DNA of 64,000 nucleotides from Odontesthes bonariensis (GCF_027942865.1 NC_134527.1:664248-728247); one strand, 5' to 3'. Positions 23,941 to 36,400 are shown, numbered from the stretch's first letter. Notes: generated by a model not told the origin, from the letters alone. Numbers and translations: made by a program.

Positions 23941-24224
23941 AAAGTTTAATTGAAAAAAACAAATGTAAAAGTGGTTTTATCACAGAATAAATGCAAAGAA
24001 TTAGGCAATTATAAGGTCTCTCATAAAAACACTGAAAGCAAAGGGGTTTTCAACACATAAACCAGGATTTTTTTTTTCAAAGTTAAGGTAAAATATAGGC
24101 TACAAAAGATCCTAAATAAAGAGCCGAACTTCCCATCACTAACGTCCATGGCAACAACGAGGCCTGAGCCAGCCTTGGTGTCCGTGCTCGGGGGTTCCAG
24201 CTCTGCATCTGTCAAGCTGGAAGC

Positions 24225-25203
24225 TGGCAGAGGTGGGCAGAGCAGCCAAAAAATGTACTCAAGTAAAAGTACCATTACTTCAGAATAATGTGACTCAAGT
24301 AAAAGTAAAAAGTAGTCATCCAAATAATTACTTCAGTAAGAGAAAAAAGTGCTCGGTGAAAAAACTCCTCGAGTACTGAGTAACTGTTGAGTAACGTCTG
24401 ATTTTTTTGTTAACACAAGCATTCAATCAGACAGACAAACATACTAAATAATCATCTTTAGGCCAATTAGAGTTCATCCAATTGATAAAATAAATTAAAA
24501 TGAATGAATTAATTACAAAATAGCTTAAATTAAAATAATCCAGGTAAATTCAAGAACTTCAATAAAAAATAAAAGAGACTTAGGAAATGTTTAAAACATA
24601 TGTAACCCATATGTAACCTAAAAAACAAACATTCACCTATCCATGGGGGAAAAACGAGTTTAGGAAACTTAGCGCTACATGTTTCCTCAAGTTAGCTGTT
24701 GAGTTTCTGCTGAAATGTGCGTTTGTTTTGGTTGACACAGAAGACACATAATGTAGCTGCTGTTTCTCACTCTTTGTAAGGTAAACATGCTTTCAGTATG
24801 AGGCCTCGTCTGCGTCTTCATTTCCCACCGTTGGTTCTGACATTTTTCATCTGTTTCTTTGTTTGCTACGACTGCTAATGCTAAAGCTAACCCGTCCCGC
24901 CGCTGAGATTGAGTATGGTATTGGTGGAACACAGTCAGGTGGTAGAGCCTTTGGTGGAAGTCTCTCTCTCTGTCAGAATAAAACATTAAAATGAGGCGTA
25001 GAATACCAAAGAGGTAAGAAGGAAAGTAACCAGCTCATTGTAGCCTAATGTAGCGGAGTAAGAGTACAGCTTCTGCTGCACAAATCTACTCAAGGAAAAG
25101 TAAAAAGTATGGAGATTTAAAACTACTCCTGGAAGTATAATGTTTTCTGAAACTTACTCAAGTAAATATAACTAAAAGCTGAATACAGTGTTTGATTTTG
25201 ACC
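24225..25203. mobile_element. hAT-like MITE (ACTCAAGTAAAAGTA family)
   Basis: It begins cagaggtgggcagag followed by tactcaagtaaaagtaccat, and has inverted counterpart motifs near 25085-25170 (ctactcaaggaaaagtaaaa, cttactcaagtaaat). This is a common fish hAT MITE pattern. Ends are approximate. Confidence 0.5.
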
Positions 25204-25303
25204 GAATTGTTTTTACCTCATATTCAGTTCTGCTTTTCATAAAACAGCCCAGTTCTGGGTTTAATGGGGGTGCTCCACCATCCGGGGGGAGGGGCTCCAC
25301 CAT

Positions 25304-27297
25304 CAGTGTTGGTCAAGTTACTTTAAAAAAGTAATTAGTTACAGTTACTAGTTACTGCTCCCAAAAAGTAATTGAGTTAGTAACTCAGTTACCACATTGT
25401 AAAAGTAATTAGTTACTCAGCAAAGTAACTGTGGCGTTATTTTTTATGTTCTATAACGCTGTTACGTTCTATAACATCTTTAACATCAAATATGTTTATA
25501 TTAACTGATTGAAGAATAAAAACACTATATACAGTCATTTTGAACATGCAGTATTTATTTGAACTCAACAGATTTCAGCCTGCCATATGATGCATAGAAA
25601 TAAAAACATAAATATTGAATATAAAATGGTGATGGTGGTCACCTGTTTCTGAGCCGAAAAACCGAGTGTTGTTTGTTTTCGAGTGGCTCCGTCTCCTTCG
25701 CTGGAGCTCACGCTAGCTGCATTTGGGCCTGGTGTTGGGTTAGCTAGCTGCATTTGGGCCTGGGGTTGGGTTAGCAGCTGCATTTGGGCCTGGGGTTGAG
25801 TTAGCTAGCTGCATTTGGGCTTGGGGGTTGGGTTAGCTAGCTGCATTTGGGCCTGGGGTTGGGTTAGCAGCTGCATTTGGGCTTGGGGGTTGGGTTAGCT
25901 AGCTGCATTTGGGCTTGGGGGTTGGGTTAGCTAGCTGCATTTGGGCCTGGGGGTTGGGTTAGCAGCTGCATTTGGGCCTGGGGTTGGGTTAGCTAGCTGC
26001 ATTTGGGCTTGGGGGTTGGGTTAGCTAGCTGCATTTGGGCCTGGGGTTGGGTTAGCTAGCTGCATTTGGGCCTGGGGTTAGGTTAGCTAGCTGCATTTGG
26101 GCCTGGGGTTGGGTTAGCTAGCTGCATTTGGGCCTGGGGTTGGGTTAGCTAGCTGCATTTGGGCCTGGGGTTGGATTAGCAGCTGCATTTGGGCTTGGGG
26201 GTTGGGTTAGCTAGCTGCCTTTGGGCTTGGGGGTTGGGTTAGCTAGCTGCATTTGGGCCTGGGGGTTGGGTTAGCAGCTGCATTTGGGCCTGGGGTTGGG
26301 TTAGCAGCTGCATTTGGGCTTGGGGGTTGGGTTAGCTAGCTGCATTTGGGCTTGGGGGTTGGGTTAGCTAGCTGCATTTGGGCCTGGGGGTTGGGTTAGC
26401 AGCTGCATTTGGGCCTGGGGTTGGGTTAGCAGCTGCATTTGGGCTTGGGGGTTGGGTTAGCTAGCTGCCTTTGGGCTTGGGGGTTGGGTTAGCTAGCTGC
26501 CTTTGGGCTTGGGGGTTGGGTTAGCTAGCTGCATTTGGGCCTGGGGGTTGGGTTAGCAGCTGCATTTGGGCCTGGGGTTGGGTTAGCAGCTGCATTTGGG
26601 CTTGGGGGTTGGGTTAGCTAGCTGCATTTGGGCTTGGGGGTTGGGTTAGCTAGCTGCATTTGGGCCTGGGGGTTGGGTTAGCAGCTGCATTTGGGCCTGG
26701 GGTTGGGTTAGCAGCTGCATTTGGGCTTGGGGGTTGGGTTAGCTAGCTGCCTTTGGGCTTGGGGTTGGGTTAGCTAGCTGCATTTGGGCCTGGGGTTGGG
26801 TTAGCTAGCTGCATTTGGGCTTGGGGGTTGGATTAGCTCGCTGCATTTGGGTCTGGGGTTGGGTTAGCTAGCTTCATTTGGGCCTGGGGTTGGGTTAGCT
26901 AGCTGCATTTGGATGTGCATGTGTTTTGAAGTTTGCAGCGGGTATGCTCCGGTCGTTTTTGTGATTGCCGCATTTTTCTCTTGCTGCGTTTTACTGTTGG
27001 ATTTGTTTTTCCGTTTGCGGCGCGTTTGCACGTGTTGGCCACCGTATCTGCCCACCCAGCCAATCATCATCGCATTTGCAACGGTGTCATCATCCCCACC
27101 CCTGCTCTCTCCAGGCAGCGTGCAGCTGATGTGTAGCCGAAAGCCTACAACCAAATTGTAGTAACGCGCCACTTTATATTCTCAGTAACGATAACGGCGT
27201 TGTAACGGTAAAAGTAATTAATTAGATTACTCCGTTACTGGAAAAATAACACCTTTAGTAACGCCGTTATACTTAAACGCCGTTACTCCCAAAACTG
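25304..27297. mobile_element. hAT element, complete, with 8-bp target duplication TCCACCAT
   Basis: Target duplications are 25296-25303 and 27298-27305, both tccaccat. The termini are CAGTGTTGGTCAAGTTACTT on the left and, reverse-complemented, CAGTTTTGGGAGTAACGGCG on the right. Subterminal sequence is rich in GTAATTAGTTAC. The interior (about 1.2 kb) has been taken over by a minisatellite, and no transposase frame remains. It sits inside a short ctccaccatcc-gggggaggggctc repeat upstream of the gasdermin gene. Confidence 0.85.
25713..26911. repeat. Minisatellite CTAGCTGCATTTGGGCCTGGGGTTGGGTTAG inside the hAT element
   Basis: About 38 units of 29-34 bp with variants tagcagctgc versus tagctagctgc and gcttgggggttgg versus gcctggggttgg. 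Sub-blocks of several units recur (for example around 26160-26460 and 26460-26760). It is flanked on both sides by ordinary hAT sequence. Confidence 0.95.
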
Positions 27298-27478
27298 TCC
27301 ACCATCCAAGGGGAGGGGTTCCAAAATCCGGAGGGAGGAGCTCCAGCTCCATATTTAGCTGACAGTGATCCCACCAAACACAACATAATTGGTCTAAATG
27401 TGACCAAACCTACATGGTATGAAGGGAAAACTCTAAAGTTCCAGTATTTGTTTTCCTCGCTCTTTGTGTCCTCAGAAG

Positions 27479-30400
27479 ATGTTTGCCGCTGAAACCAAAG
27501 CACTTGTTAAAAATGTGGGAGCTCAGAGGAATCTCATCCCCAACGACGACTTGAATAAAAAATTGGACCTTCTGACTCTGGTCAAAGTCAGAGAGGGAAG
27601 ATTCTGGCAGCTTCCAAAGTACAAGACCATGATGTGCACGCTGCCCGAGCTCATGGAGGAGGATTTCTCCCCAGGTGAGTAACCTGCCTGCCCCCCAGGT
27701 GAGTAACCTGCCCCCCAGGTGCAGCGGCGGTTCCTTCATAGGGGCGATTTGTGCGACGCACTACCAAACAAGGAGGTTTTTTTTGTTTGTTTTATTTCAA
27801 ATCTAGTTGCTAAGGCGGGACTGATCTACTGTAGGCCAGTGGTTTTCAAAGTGGGGGCCGCGGGGGGGCCTCAGAAAATTGGAGTGAAGATAAGAAAAAA
27901 AATGCAAAAATAAAAAAATAGAATTCAATTTTTTTTAACATCATTATAAAAAATTGTCACATTTTTTTTAAATCAGTATTGTAAAATACAATTTATAATA
28001 ATATATCATATCGAAGTGTTATTTGCCATGCTTGTCTTTCTGATTGGCTGCCAGTCAAAACATGGTAGACCTGGCGGTTTGCGCCTGTTCTGAAGCTGCT
28101 CTGCTCCTCAAGCTAGCGTGTAGCTAGCTTTGCCAAAATGGACAGATTTTTGACTACGAAGAGACTGAAATAACTGGCCGACTAAAATCAGAAAGTACGA
28201 GGCAGCTTTAATTAAGTTTGGCTTTACAGCGTCCTCTGTCTGGAGACCCTCTCAAATGAGTGTTCAAAACCTTCGAAACTTCAGCGTCACTCGACACAAA
28301 AACATTCGTCAGAGTCCGAAAAAACGGTCGACTTCTTCAGACGTAAAGAAGAGCATTTAGTCAGGCTGCATTCACACAGCGAGCTGCTGTCCGTGAAGAA
28401 AAGAAAGAAAATACCTTCTAAAAGTTGATGTTTCTTTACATATTTTGTAGCATTGTCTGTGGTTTGCAAAGGGGGCCAGAAGCTGATACTGTTTGGGGGG
28501 CCTTGGCATGGAAAAGTTTGGGAACCCCTGCTGTAGGCAAACTGGTTGTATATGTCATTGTCCAATCAGATTAAGGTCGCGCCTGGTGTTGCCACACCCA
28601 TTTGGGGCGATTTCTGTCAGGGTCGAATTTGCACCAGGAAGCTCCCATTGACTAGCCTGACTATGTCATACTCACGATTCTAGTCAGAATGTGAGTCTGA
28701 TACTCAATAGAGTTTTGAGTATGGGGCGTGTTTCAACCGAACCAGGAGAAAAAATGCCTCTTCGCTCAATTGGATAGACCTACAACCAATCAGAGCAACG
28801 TAGTATGTGACGTAGATTAAGCGACACACACTTGTTGTAGGAAGGACGGCAAAAACATCTTTTCTATCGATAAAAGCCTTTATCGCGTTCCTCTGTTCGT
28901 CTTTCAAAATGAATGCAATGTAGAGATCCTGTAGAACAGACTCGATGGCAGAATCTACACACCCTAGCTCTCCAGCGGCAGCCATGTTTGTTTCAAACGA
29001 ATTCAAACCAAGCGCTCTGTAGTGACGTAGTCGATAATGTCCCTGTTGATCATCTGTCCATCATCGTATAAAGCCCGCCCTGGCAATCTGATTGGGTCGA
29101 CTGTTTTGATGTCGAGCATAGAGATTTCCCAACTGAGCAGAGCCAGACCCAACTTCCCGACCAAAAATTTTATGACCGGGGCTAAGTCCGGCTGGCACCC
29201 AGGCTACCCATTGACATGAATGGTACGTCAGTTTTTTTCCAAAAATCATGCTCCCAATACATTTTCTATTCGGGTTTATGTGCTCGCACAAACGACACAC
29301 AACGTGCTTTCGTCCTATGTCTGCTAGGGCTGAACGATATGTTCAAAATTTCATATCTCGATATTCATGCCAGATATCTCGATATCGATACGATATGACT
29401 ACGGGTTCGGTGAAAACCAAGCATTTTTCAGAAAAATAAAAACATCATAAAACAAAAGAGTGCAGTTTTATTGATTAATTTTCGCCAAGCACGACCTGCA
29501 CAACACCTCGCTCTGGTCGACATCATCCTTTCTAAATCCAAAATACCTCCAAATAATGGAGGATGATTTATGTTGTGGCACAAAATTAGATTCTGCACTG
29601 CCACCGGCCAAAGAGTCATTTTTCTTCCGTTTCTTTCGTTTTGATCTCCCCGTGACTGTGTGGCTGTGTGCGTCTCAGTCTACTTCTCCCTCACTCCCAC
29701 CCTCCTATGTTTGTCATTGGTTGGCTTCAGCTGTCGATCCACAGCAAGCGTGAAATAAGCTTTGTGGTTGGCTGGCGGTGGGGTGCGTTCAAGCGCAATC
29801 TTAAAAGTAATGTTTATGGTGACTGCCGGAGCTGGATAAGCAGGGCGAGCGCGGGGGAAATATATCGTTTATATCGTTGCTTTTTCGAAATTACTTTCTT
29901 GAATGTTCATATCTCGATATAGATACGATAATGATATATCGTTCAGCCCTAATTTCTGCTGCGCGGGACCATGAACATTCTACGAAGAAGATGGCGAATG
30001 TCGAGTGCAACAATACGGTAGTGTCTCTGAAAGAAGTACCCTTTAGTCGTCGTACTAATGCGGAGAAGGAAGTTTGGAAGGATTTTGCGGGATTTTCGAG
30101 CTAGCCTTGCGAGGCAAAGATGAAACCCAGGGCTCCACCAACCCTGCTATTTTTCCAGGTCGTATTTGATGTAGCTAAATAACTTACCCTTTTGTGCTCA
30201 GTCATTGACTTGTAATGATTGAAATCTTTTAAATAATGTTGACAATAATAGCAGAATGTATAATGACACATTCATTGTTAATGGTGCAGTATTATATTTA
30301 AAAAAGAGAGAAATCTCACATAAGTAAGCTGCACTTAACCATGTTTGACAACTGGTTATGCTTTTCTAAGTCATATTTTCCAAAACTTCAATAAACACTT

Positions 30401-33400
30401 GACTTGAATTTATATGCTGTCATTTTAATGACATTCTTTAGAATGAAAATTTAATGAATCTTATCATTAAGAGCTTATGTGTTTACTTATTTCATAGAAT
30501 CCTGGAACAATATGAGGAAAATAAATAAATAATGGTTAAGGTGTAATATTAACTGATTGGCAAAATATGCAAAAAATAACAAAAAATGTTTCACAATGTA
30601 ACTTCCCTAGTTTGACACTTTTAACTAGTTCAGTGTTGCCATCTGGTGGACAAAAGAGATATTGCCTAAAATTGATATCTGAAATCTGAATTTATAGGCA
30701 CAAACAAGTTAGGGAAATGGTCTCGCTACCAAGACAAATATACCTCAGTCCTGTGGACTTTTATGGTACTTATGGACATAAAGGGGGGAAATTGCACTAC
30801 CTAAAAAAAACGTCAGGAGCCGCCACTGGACCTGACCCCAACAGCAGTTTCACTGAGGCTCCGCCCCCTGTCACTGAGGCTCCGCCCCCTGTCACTGAGG
30901 CTCCGCCCCCTGTCACTGAGGCTCCGCCCCCCTGTCAGACTTTCAGGAGGAGGATCTGGTGAAGGATTTCGTGACTTCTGTGGAAACCAGCGGCAGCGTG
31001 GTGGGAGGACAGCAGCTGGTGGGAGAAGCTCAAATCTCAGCCAGCTCTGACACTGTGGACGGCCTGGCTCTGCCTGTCAGCATCAAGAAGAAGACGGCCG
31101 TCATTACAAACCTGAGGAACAGGTACAGTTCATCCATGTGGATTTACTGCTGACCCACAGTAACTGACTTGTTGCTGCTCCTGACCCACAGTAACTGACT
31201 TGTTGCTGCTCCTGACCCACAGTAACTGACTTGTTGCTGCTCCTGACCCACAGTAACTGACTTGTTGCTGCTCCTGACCCGCAGTAACTGACTTGTTGCT
31301 GCTCCTGACCCACAGTCACTGACTTGTTGCTGCTCCTGACCCACAGTAACTGACTTGTTGCTGTTCCTGACCCACAGTAACTGACTTGTTGCTGTTCCTG
31401 ACCCACAGTCACTGACTTGTTGCTGTTCCTGACCCACAGTCACTGACTTGTTGCTGTTCCTGACCCACAGTAACTGACTTGTTGCTGCTCCTGACCCACA
31501 GTAACTGACTTGTTGCTGCTCCTGACCTACAGTAACTGACTTGTTGCTGCTCCTGACCCACAGTAACTGACTTGTTGCTGTTCCTGACCCACAGTAACTG
31601 ACTTGTTGCTGTTCCTGACCCACAGTAACTGACTTGTTGCTTCTCCTGACCCACAGTAACTGACTTGTTGCTACTCCTGACCCACAGTAACTGACTTGTT
31701 GCTGTTCCTGACCCACAGTAACTGACTTGTTGCTACTCCAGACCTACAGTAACTGACTTGTTGCTGTTCCTTACCCACAGTAACTGACTTGTTGCTGTTC
31801 CTTACCCACAGTAACTGACTTGTTGCTGCTCCTGACCCACAGTAACTGACTTGTTGCTGCTCCTGACCCACAGTAACTGACTTGTTGCTGTTCCTGACCC
31901 ACAGTAACTGACTTGTTGCTGCTCCTGACCCACAGTAACTGACTTGTTGCTACTCCTGACCCACAGTAACTGACTTGTTGCTGTTCCTGACCCACAGTAA
32001 CTGACTTGTTGCTACTCCAGACCTACAGTAACTGACTTGTTGCTGTTCCTTACCCACAGTAACTGACTTGTTGCTGCTCCTGACCCACAGTAACTGACTT
32101 GTTGCTGTTCCTGACCCACAGTAACTGACTTGTTGCTACTCCTGACCCACAGTAACTGACTTGTTGCTACTCCTGACCCACAGTAACTAACTTGTTGCTG
32201 CTCTTGACCCACAGTAACTGACTTGTTGCTGTTCCTGACCCACAGTAACTGACTTGTTGCTGCTCTTGACCCGCAGTAACTGACTTGTTGCTGTTCCTGA
32301 CCCACAGTAACTGACTTGTTGCTGTTCCTGACCCACAGTAACTGACTTGTTGCTGCTCCTGACCCACAGTAACTGACTTGTTGCTGCTCCTGACCCACAG
32401 TAACTGACTTGTTGCTGTTCCTGACCCACAGTAACTGACTTGTTGCTGCTCCTGACCCACAGTAACTGACTTGTTGCTGTTCCTGACCCACAGTAACTGA
32501 CTTGTTGCTGCTCCTGACCCACAGTAACTGACTTGTTGCTGCTCCTGACCCACAGTAACTGACTTGTTGCTGTTCCTGACCCACAGTAACTGACTTGTTG
32601 CTGCTCCTGACCCACAGTCACTGACTTGTTGCTGTTCCTGACCCACAGTAACTGACTTGTTGCTGTTCCTGACCCACAGTAACTGACTTGTTGCTGTTCC
32701 TGACCCACAGTAACTGACTTGTTGCTGCTCCTGACCCACAGTAACTGACTTGTTGCTGTTCCTGACCCACAGTAACTGACTTGTTGCTGTTCCTGACCCA
32801 CAGTAACTGACTTGTTGCTGCTCCTGACCCACAGTAACTGACTTGTTGCTGCTCCTGACCCACAGTAACTGACTTGTTGCTGTTCCTGACCCACAGTAAC
32901 TGACTTGTTGCTGCTCCTGACCCACAGTAACTGACTTGTTGCTGTTCCTGACCCACAGTAACTGACTTGTTGCTGTTCCTGACCCACAGTAACTGACTTG
33001 TTGCTGTTCCTGACCCACAGTAACTGACTTGTTGCTGTTCCTGACCCACAGTAACTGACTTGTTGCTGACAGTAACTGTTCTGTCTGTCTTTCAGGGCGT
33101 TTAAACAGGCCAAGGTAGCTGAGCTTGGGCTGAAGGAGAATGACAAACTCACCTTTGTCCACCAGACAGTTTACAACACCAGACCGGTCAAAGTGACCCG
33201 AAAGGCTAAGAGGGACGGCTCCATCTCAGCATCCTGTCAGAAAACGATGAGTCTGCGTGTGAAGGCGAGTGAGCCTGCAGAAATACTGCCATGTGGGCAC
33301 GGATCTGAGACCCAAAGAAGGAGGGCGTGGATACAAGCGGCTGAAATTAGTTTCCTTCAGAGGGGGCGGGGCTTAGAAATAGAGGGAGTGGCTCCACCAT

Positions 33401-36400
33401 CCAGGGGGAGGAGCTCCACCATCCAGGAGGAGGAGCTCCACAATCCAGGGGGAGGGGCTCCACAATCCAGTGGGAGGAGCTCCACAATCCAGGGGGAGGG
33501 GCTCCACAATCCAGTGGGAGGAGCTCCACAATCCAGGGGGAGGGCCTCCACAATCCAGGGGGAGGAGCTCCACAATCCAGGGGGAGGGCCTCCACAATCC
33601 AGGGGGAGGCGCTCCACAATCTGAGGGAGCTGGGAGTGCAGCTGCTGCTCCTCCTCACAGAAAGGAGTCAGCTGAGGTGGTTCTTCTGTCAGGATTTCTC
33701 CTGTCAGGAGGCCCCGGGTCAGAACCAGAACCCTCTGGAGGGATTATACATCCCATCTGACCTGGGAACACCTCGGGTGTAGTTATAGAGTCTGTTACTA
33801 CGGTAACTGACCGAGAGCTTAAGACCTCGGAACCAGCTCATGGAGCCGTGTGCTGACCCGATTGATCTCCACTGATCGATCTACACTGATTGATCTCCAC
33901 TGATCGATCTCCATTGATCGATCTCCACTGATCGATCTCCACTGATCGATCTCCATTGATCGATCTCCACTGATCGATCTCCACTGATCGATCTCTGACT
34001 TGTTCCATCAGGGCAGCCGTAAGGAGGAGACGAGCTTCACGGTGCTGGAAGAATCCATGTTTGCTTACGGCCTCGTCGAGATCAAGTTCAAGGATAAGAA
34101 GCTGGGTAGGTTAAACACACTGTTCAATCTGTTTGTGTTTCAGTGGGTTGAGTGGGCTTTGGAGTCATTTCTCTCTTTTTGGGTTTTTCAGATATCTCAT
34201 TTGAACCCTGGACTCACAAACAAAGTAGGTTGTTGCATGCTTTGTCTCTTTGTTAATTCTGTTCTGGGAATCAAACATTCTGATGGACCTTTAAGCTTCG
34301 ACTGATGAGCACGTACAGCATCTTTGGTCTGATCAGGAATCTGATGCAGAAGCTGGGTTAAGACAAGGTTTTTTGGCTTGAATTAGAGGAAGAACCAGAA
34401 GGAATCAAGTTTCCTTTAAAATGAGCACTTTGTAGAGCATCTGTCCCGAGAAGTGGACCGTTTTTATTTTACTTCCTCTTACATCTTAAGGTGTCTACAT
34501 GCACTTAATAACTCAGTCTGATTGTGATTGAGCCAATAATCCGATCCTTTCGGTGCCATGTGACCCCACTGAGTCAGATCCATGCGGTCTCTGCTCTGAA
34601 GAACGATGGCGAGGAAATCAAGAAGAACCTGAAAAGTTTAAATTGGTAAAAAAAAGTTCTCACAGAGGTCTGACCTTCATGAAGCGCATCATGAACACAG
34701 ATCACATGGATAAAGGACTCTTTGAACAGTTAAATGTGTGGCCGGTTCCGTTCGGATCTGATCCTCTTCGGTTGTGTTCTCAGGCCGGCTCAGCTGTGAC
34801 AGCTCAGACTCTGAGGTGCTACCACAAGTCAGAGAAGGTGGGTGTGACTTTCAGAGTGACTTTCAGAGTGTGCTGGGCCCGTTCCAGCCTTCAGAGGTTC
34901 TGATCCGGTTCTTCCTGCAGAGATCCAGATGAAGGAGGGACTCCTGCGGCCGCTGGTCGAGCTGCCCGAGTCCAGCCGCCGGGATCTGCTGAACAAACTC
35001 AGAGAGGTGGTGGAGGACGGAGAGGCTCTGACTCTGCTGGAGGAAACGGTACGAGGAGCGTTTAAAGTGTTTAAATGAAACCTGGGGAGTATCAGCTGTC
35101 CAATGAGCATGGACCTGTCTCCTCTCAGCTGTCCAATGAGCATGGACCTGTCTCCTCTCAGCTGTCCAATGAGCATGGACCTGTCTCCTCTCAGCTGTCC
35201 AATGAGCATGGACCTGTCTCCTGTCTCCTCTCAGCTGCACCAGCCCAACACAGGAGCGAGCGCCCGGCCTCCGCCTGCGGCCGTCTCCTCCTTCCTGGAT
35301 CTTCTGGATGTCTCCGGCGTCTCCTCAGCTGCCAGGGACGCCGTTCACCTGCTGGTGAGCGCCATGGACAGTGAGTCAGCCCATCTGTGGTCGCATCCAG
35401 CGAGCGGTGGATGTTAGGAGCTCGTTTTTAACGCCTCGCTTTCTGTGCAGACCTTCCCGAGGGAATGCCGCCGCTTCTGACCTCCTGCGATCCTGAAACG
35501 ATGAGAGTCCTCCGACAGCTGGTGGGTGGATTCACTGTCCGACACGTTTAAGTATGAGCCCACCAAGTAAAGCTAGCCGCAGTGAGCAACGCACTTCCGG
35601 TTATTTTTACAAAATAAAATACCCGTTGCCTTTTATCATAGGGAAAGCCATTACCATACAATTGGTGCTTTTGTTTTGAAAACAGGAAGTGAACCTACCC
35701 TCGTTGTAGCTAGCTTGAAACTGCCGTTTTGACAGGAAATGACGATCGGCGACGTCACGTTACGTTGCATCTTGGGTAGTTTGAGTATGAGTAGTAACCT
35801 CATGATGCATACCCAACATTTAGAGAATCTAGTATGCATCCGGGAACTTCTGGTTGACTCAAACTCGCATACTAACTCAGAAAGTTAGTATGAGAAGTAG
35901 GAGAAGTAGGAGTAGTATGAGTAGTAGGAGTAGTAGGAGTAGTAGGAGAAGTAGGAGTAGTACGAGAAGTATGAGTAGTAGGAGAAGTATGAGTAGTAGG
36001 AGTAGTAGAAGTAGGAGAAGTATGAGTAGTATGAGAAGTAGGAGTAGTATGAGTAGTAGGAGTAGTAGGAGAAGTAGGAGTAGTAGGAGAAGTAGGAGAA
36101 GTAGGAGTAGTATGACTAGTAGGAGTAATACGAGAAGTATGAGTAGTAGGAGAAGTAGGAGAAGTATGAGTAGTATGAGAAGTATGAGTAGTATGAGTAG
36201 TAGGAGTAGTAGGAGAAGTAGGAGTAGTAGGAGAAGTAGGAGAAGTATGAGTAGTATGAGTAGTAGGAGGAGTAGTAGGAGAAGTAGGAATAGTAGGAGA
36301 AGTAGGAGTAGTAGGAGAAGTAGGAAAAGTAGGAGAAGTAGAAGTAGGAGTAGTAGGAGTAGTAGGAGAAGTATGAGTAGTAGGAGAAGTAGGAGTAGTA

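Larger units (their letters stand above)
19809..24141. mobile_element. Composite element with long inverted arms ending AGTGATGGGAAGTTCGGCTCT
   Basis: The left arm (19809-20300) and right arm (22965-24141) are reverse complements over hundreds of bases. Shared blocks include gtgatgggaagttcggctct, ggtttatgtgttgaaaaccc, cctaattctttgcat, aagaacagaaccaaactc (diverged at two bases on the right), ttaattctcacgtga and catgctggccaatcataaca. The right arm is split by a LINE tail (about 23100-23940). A third terminus-like tagtgatgggtcatgcgcac occurs at 22505. Terminus and subterminal agagccg motifs fit a hAT-type MITE family; no 8-bp target duplication was found, so the present ends may come from different copies. 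Confidence 0.6.
27722..30828 (+). mobile_element. hAT-like element (CAGCGGCGGTTCC / GGAGCCGCCACTG ends) with three nested insertions, gasdermin intron 1
   Basis: The left end cagcggcggttcc and right end ggagccgccactg are imperfect inverted repeats typical of one hAT group. A short frame MANVECNNTVVSLKEVPFSR from 29991 resembles N-termini of hAT/ZMYM-type transposases. Three smaller elements (27837-28530, 28653-29206, 29325-29951) have inserted into it, each leaving a target duplication. No clean duplication for the outer element was seen. Confidence 0.5.

Noticed and set aside
31143-33075. Regular spacing of 31-bp repeats suggested a CRISPR-like array
   Set aside because: There are no unique spacers; units are contiguous, and the DNA is vertebrate.
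31104-33162. Minus-strand frames with SNKSVTVGQEQQQVSYCGSG repeats
   Set aside because: 31-bp intronic array on the antisense strand of the gasdermin gene.
34553-34903. 116-codon frame overlapping gasdermin exon 6
   Set aside because: Different phase; the spliced exon 6 frame is the one that connects exons 5 and 7.
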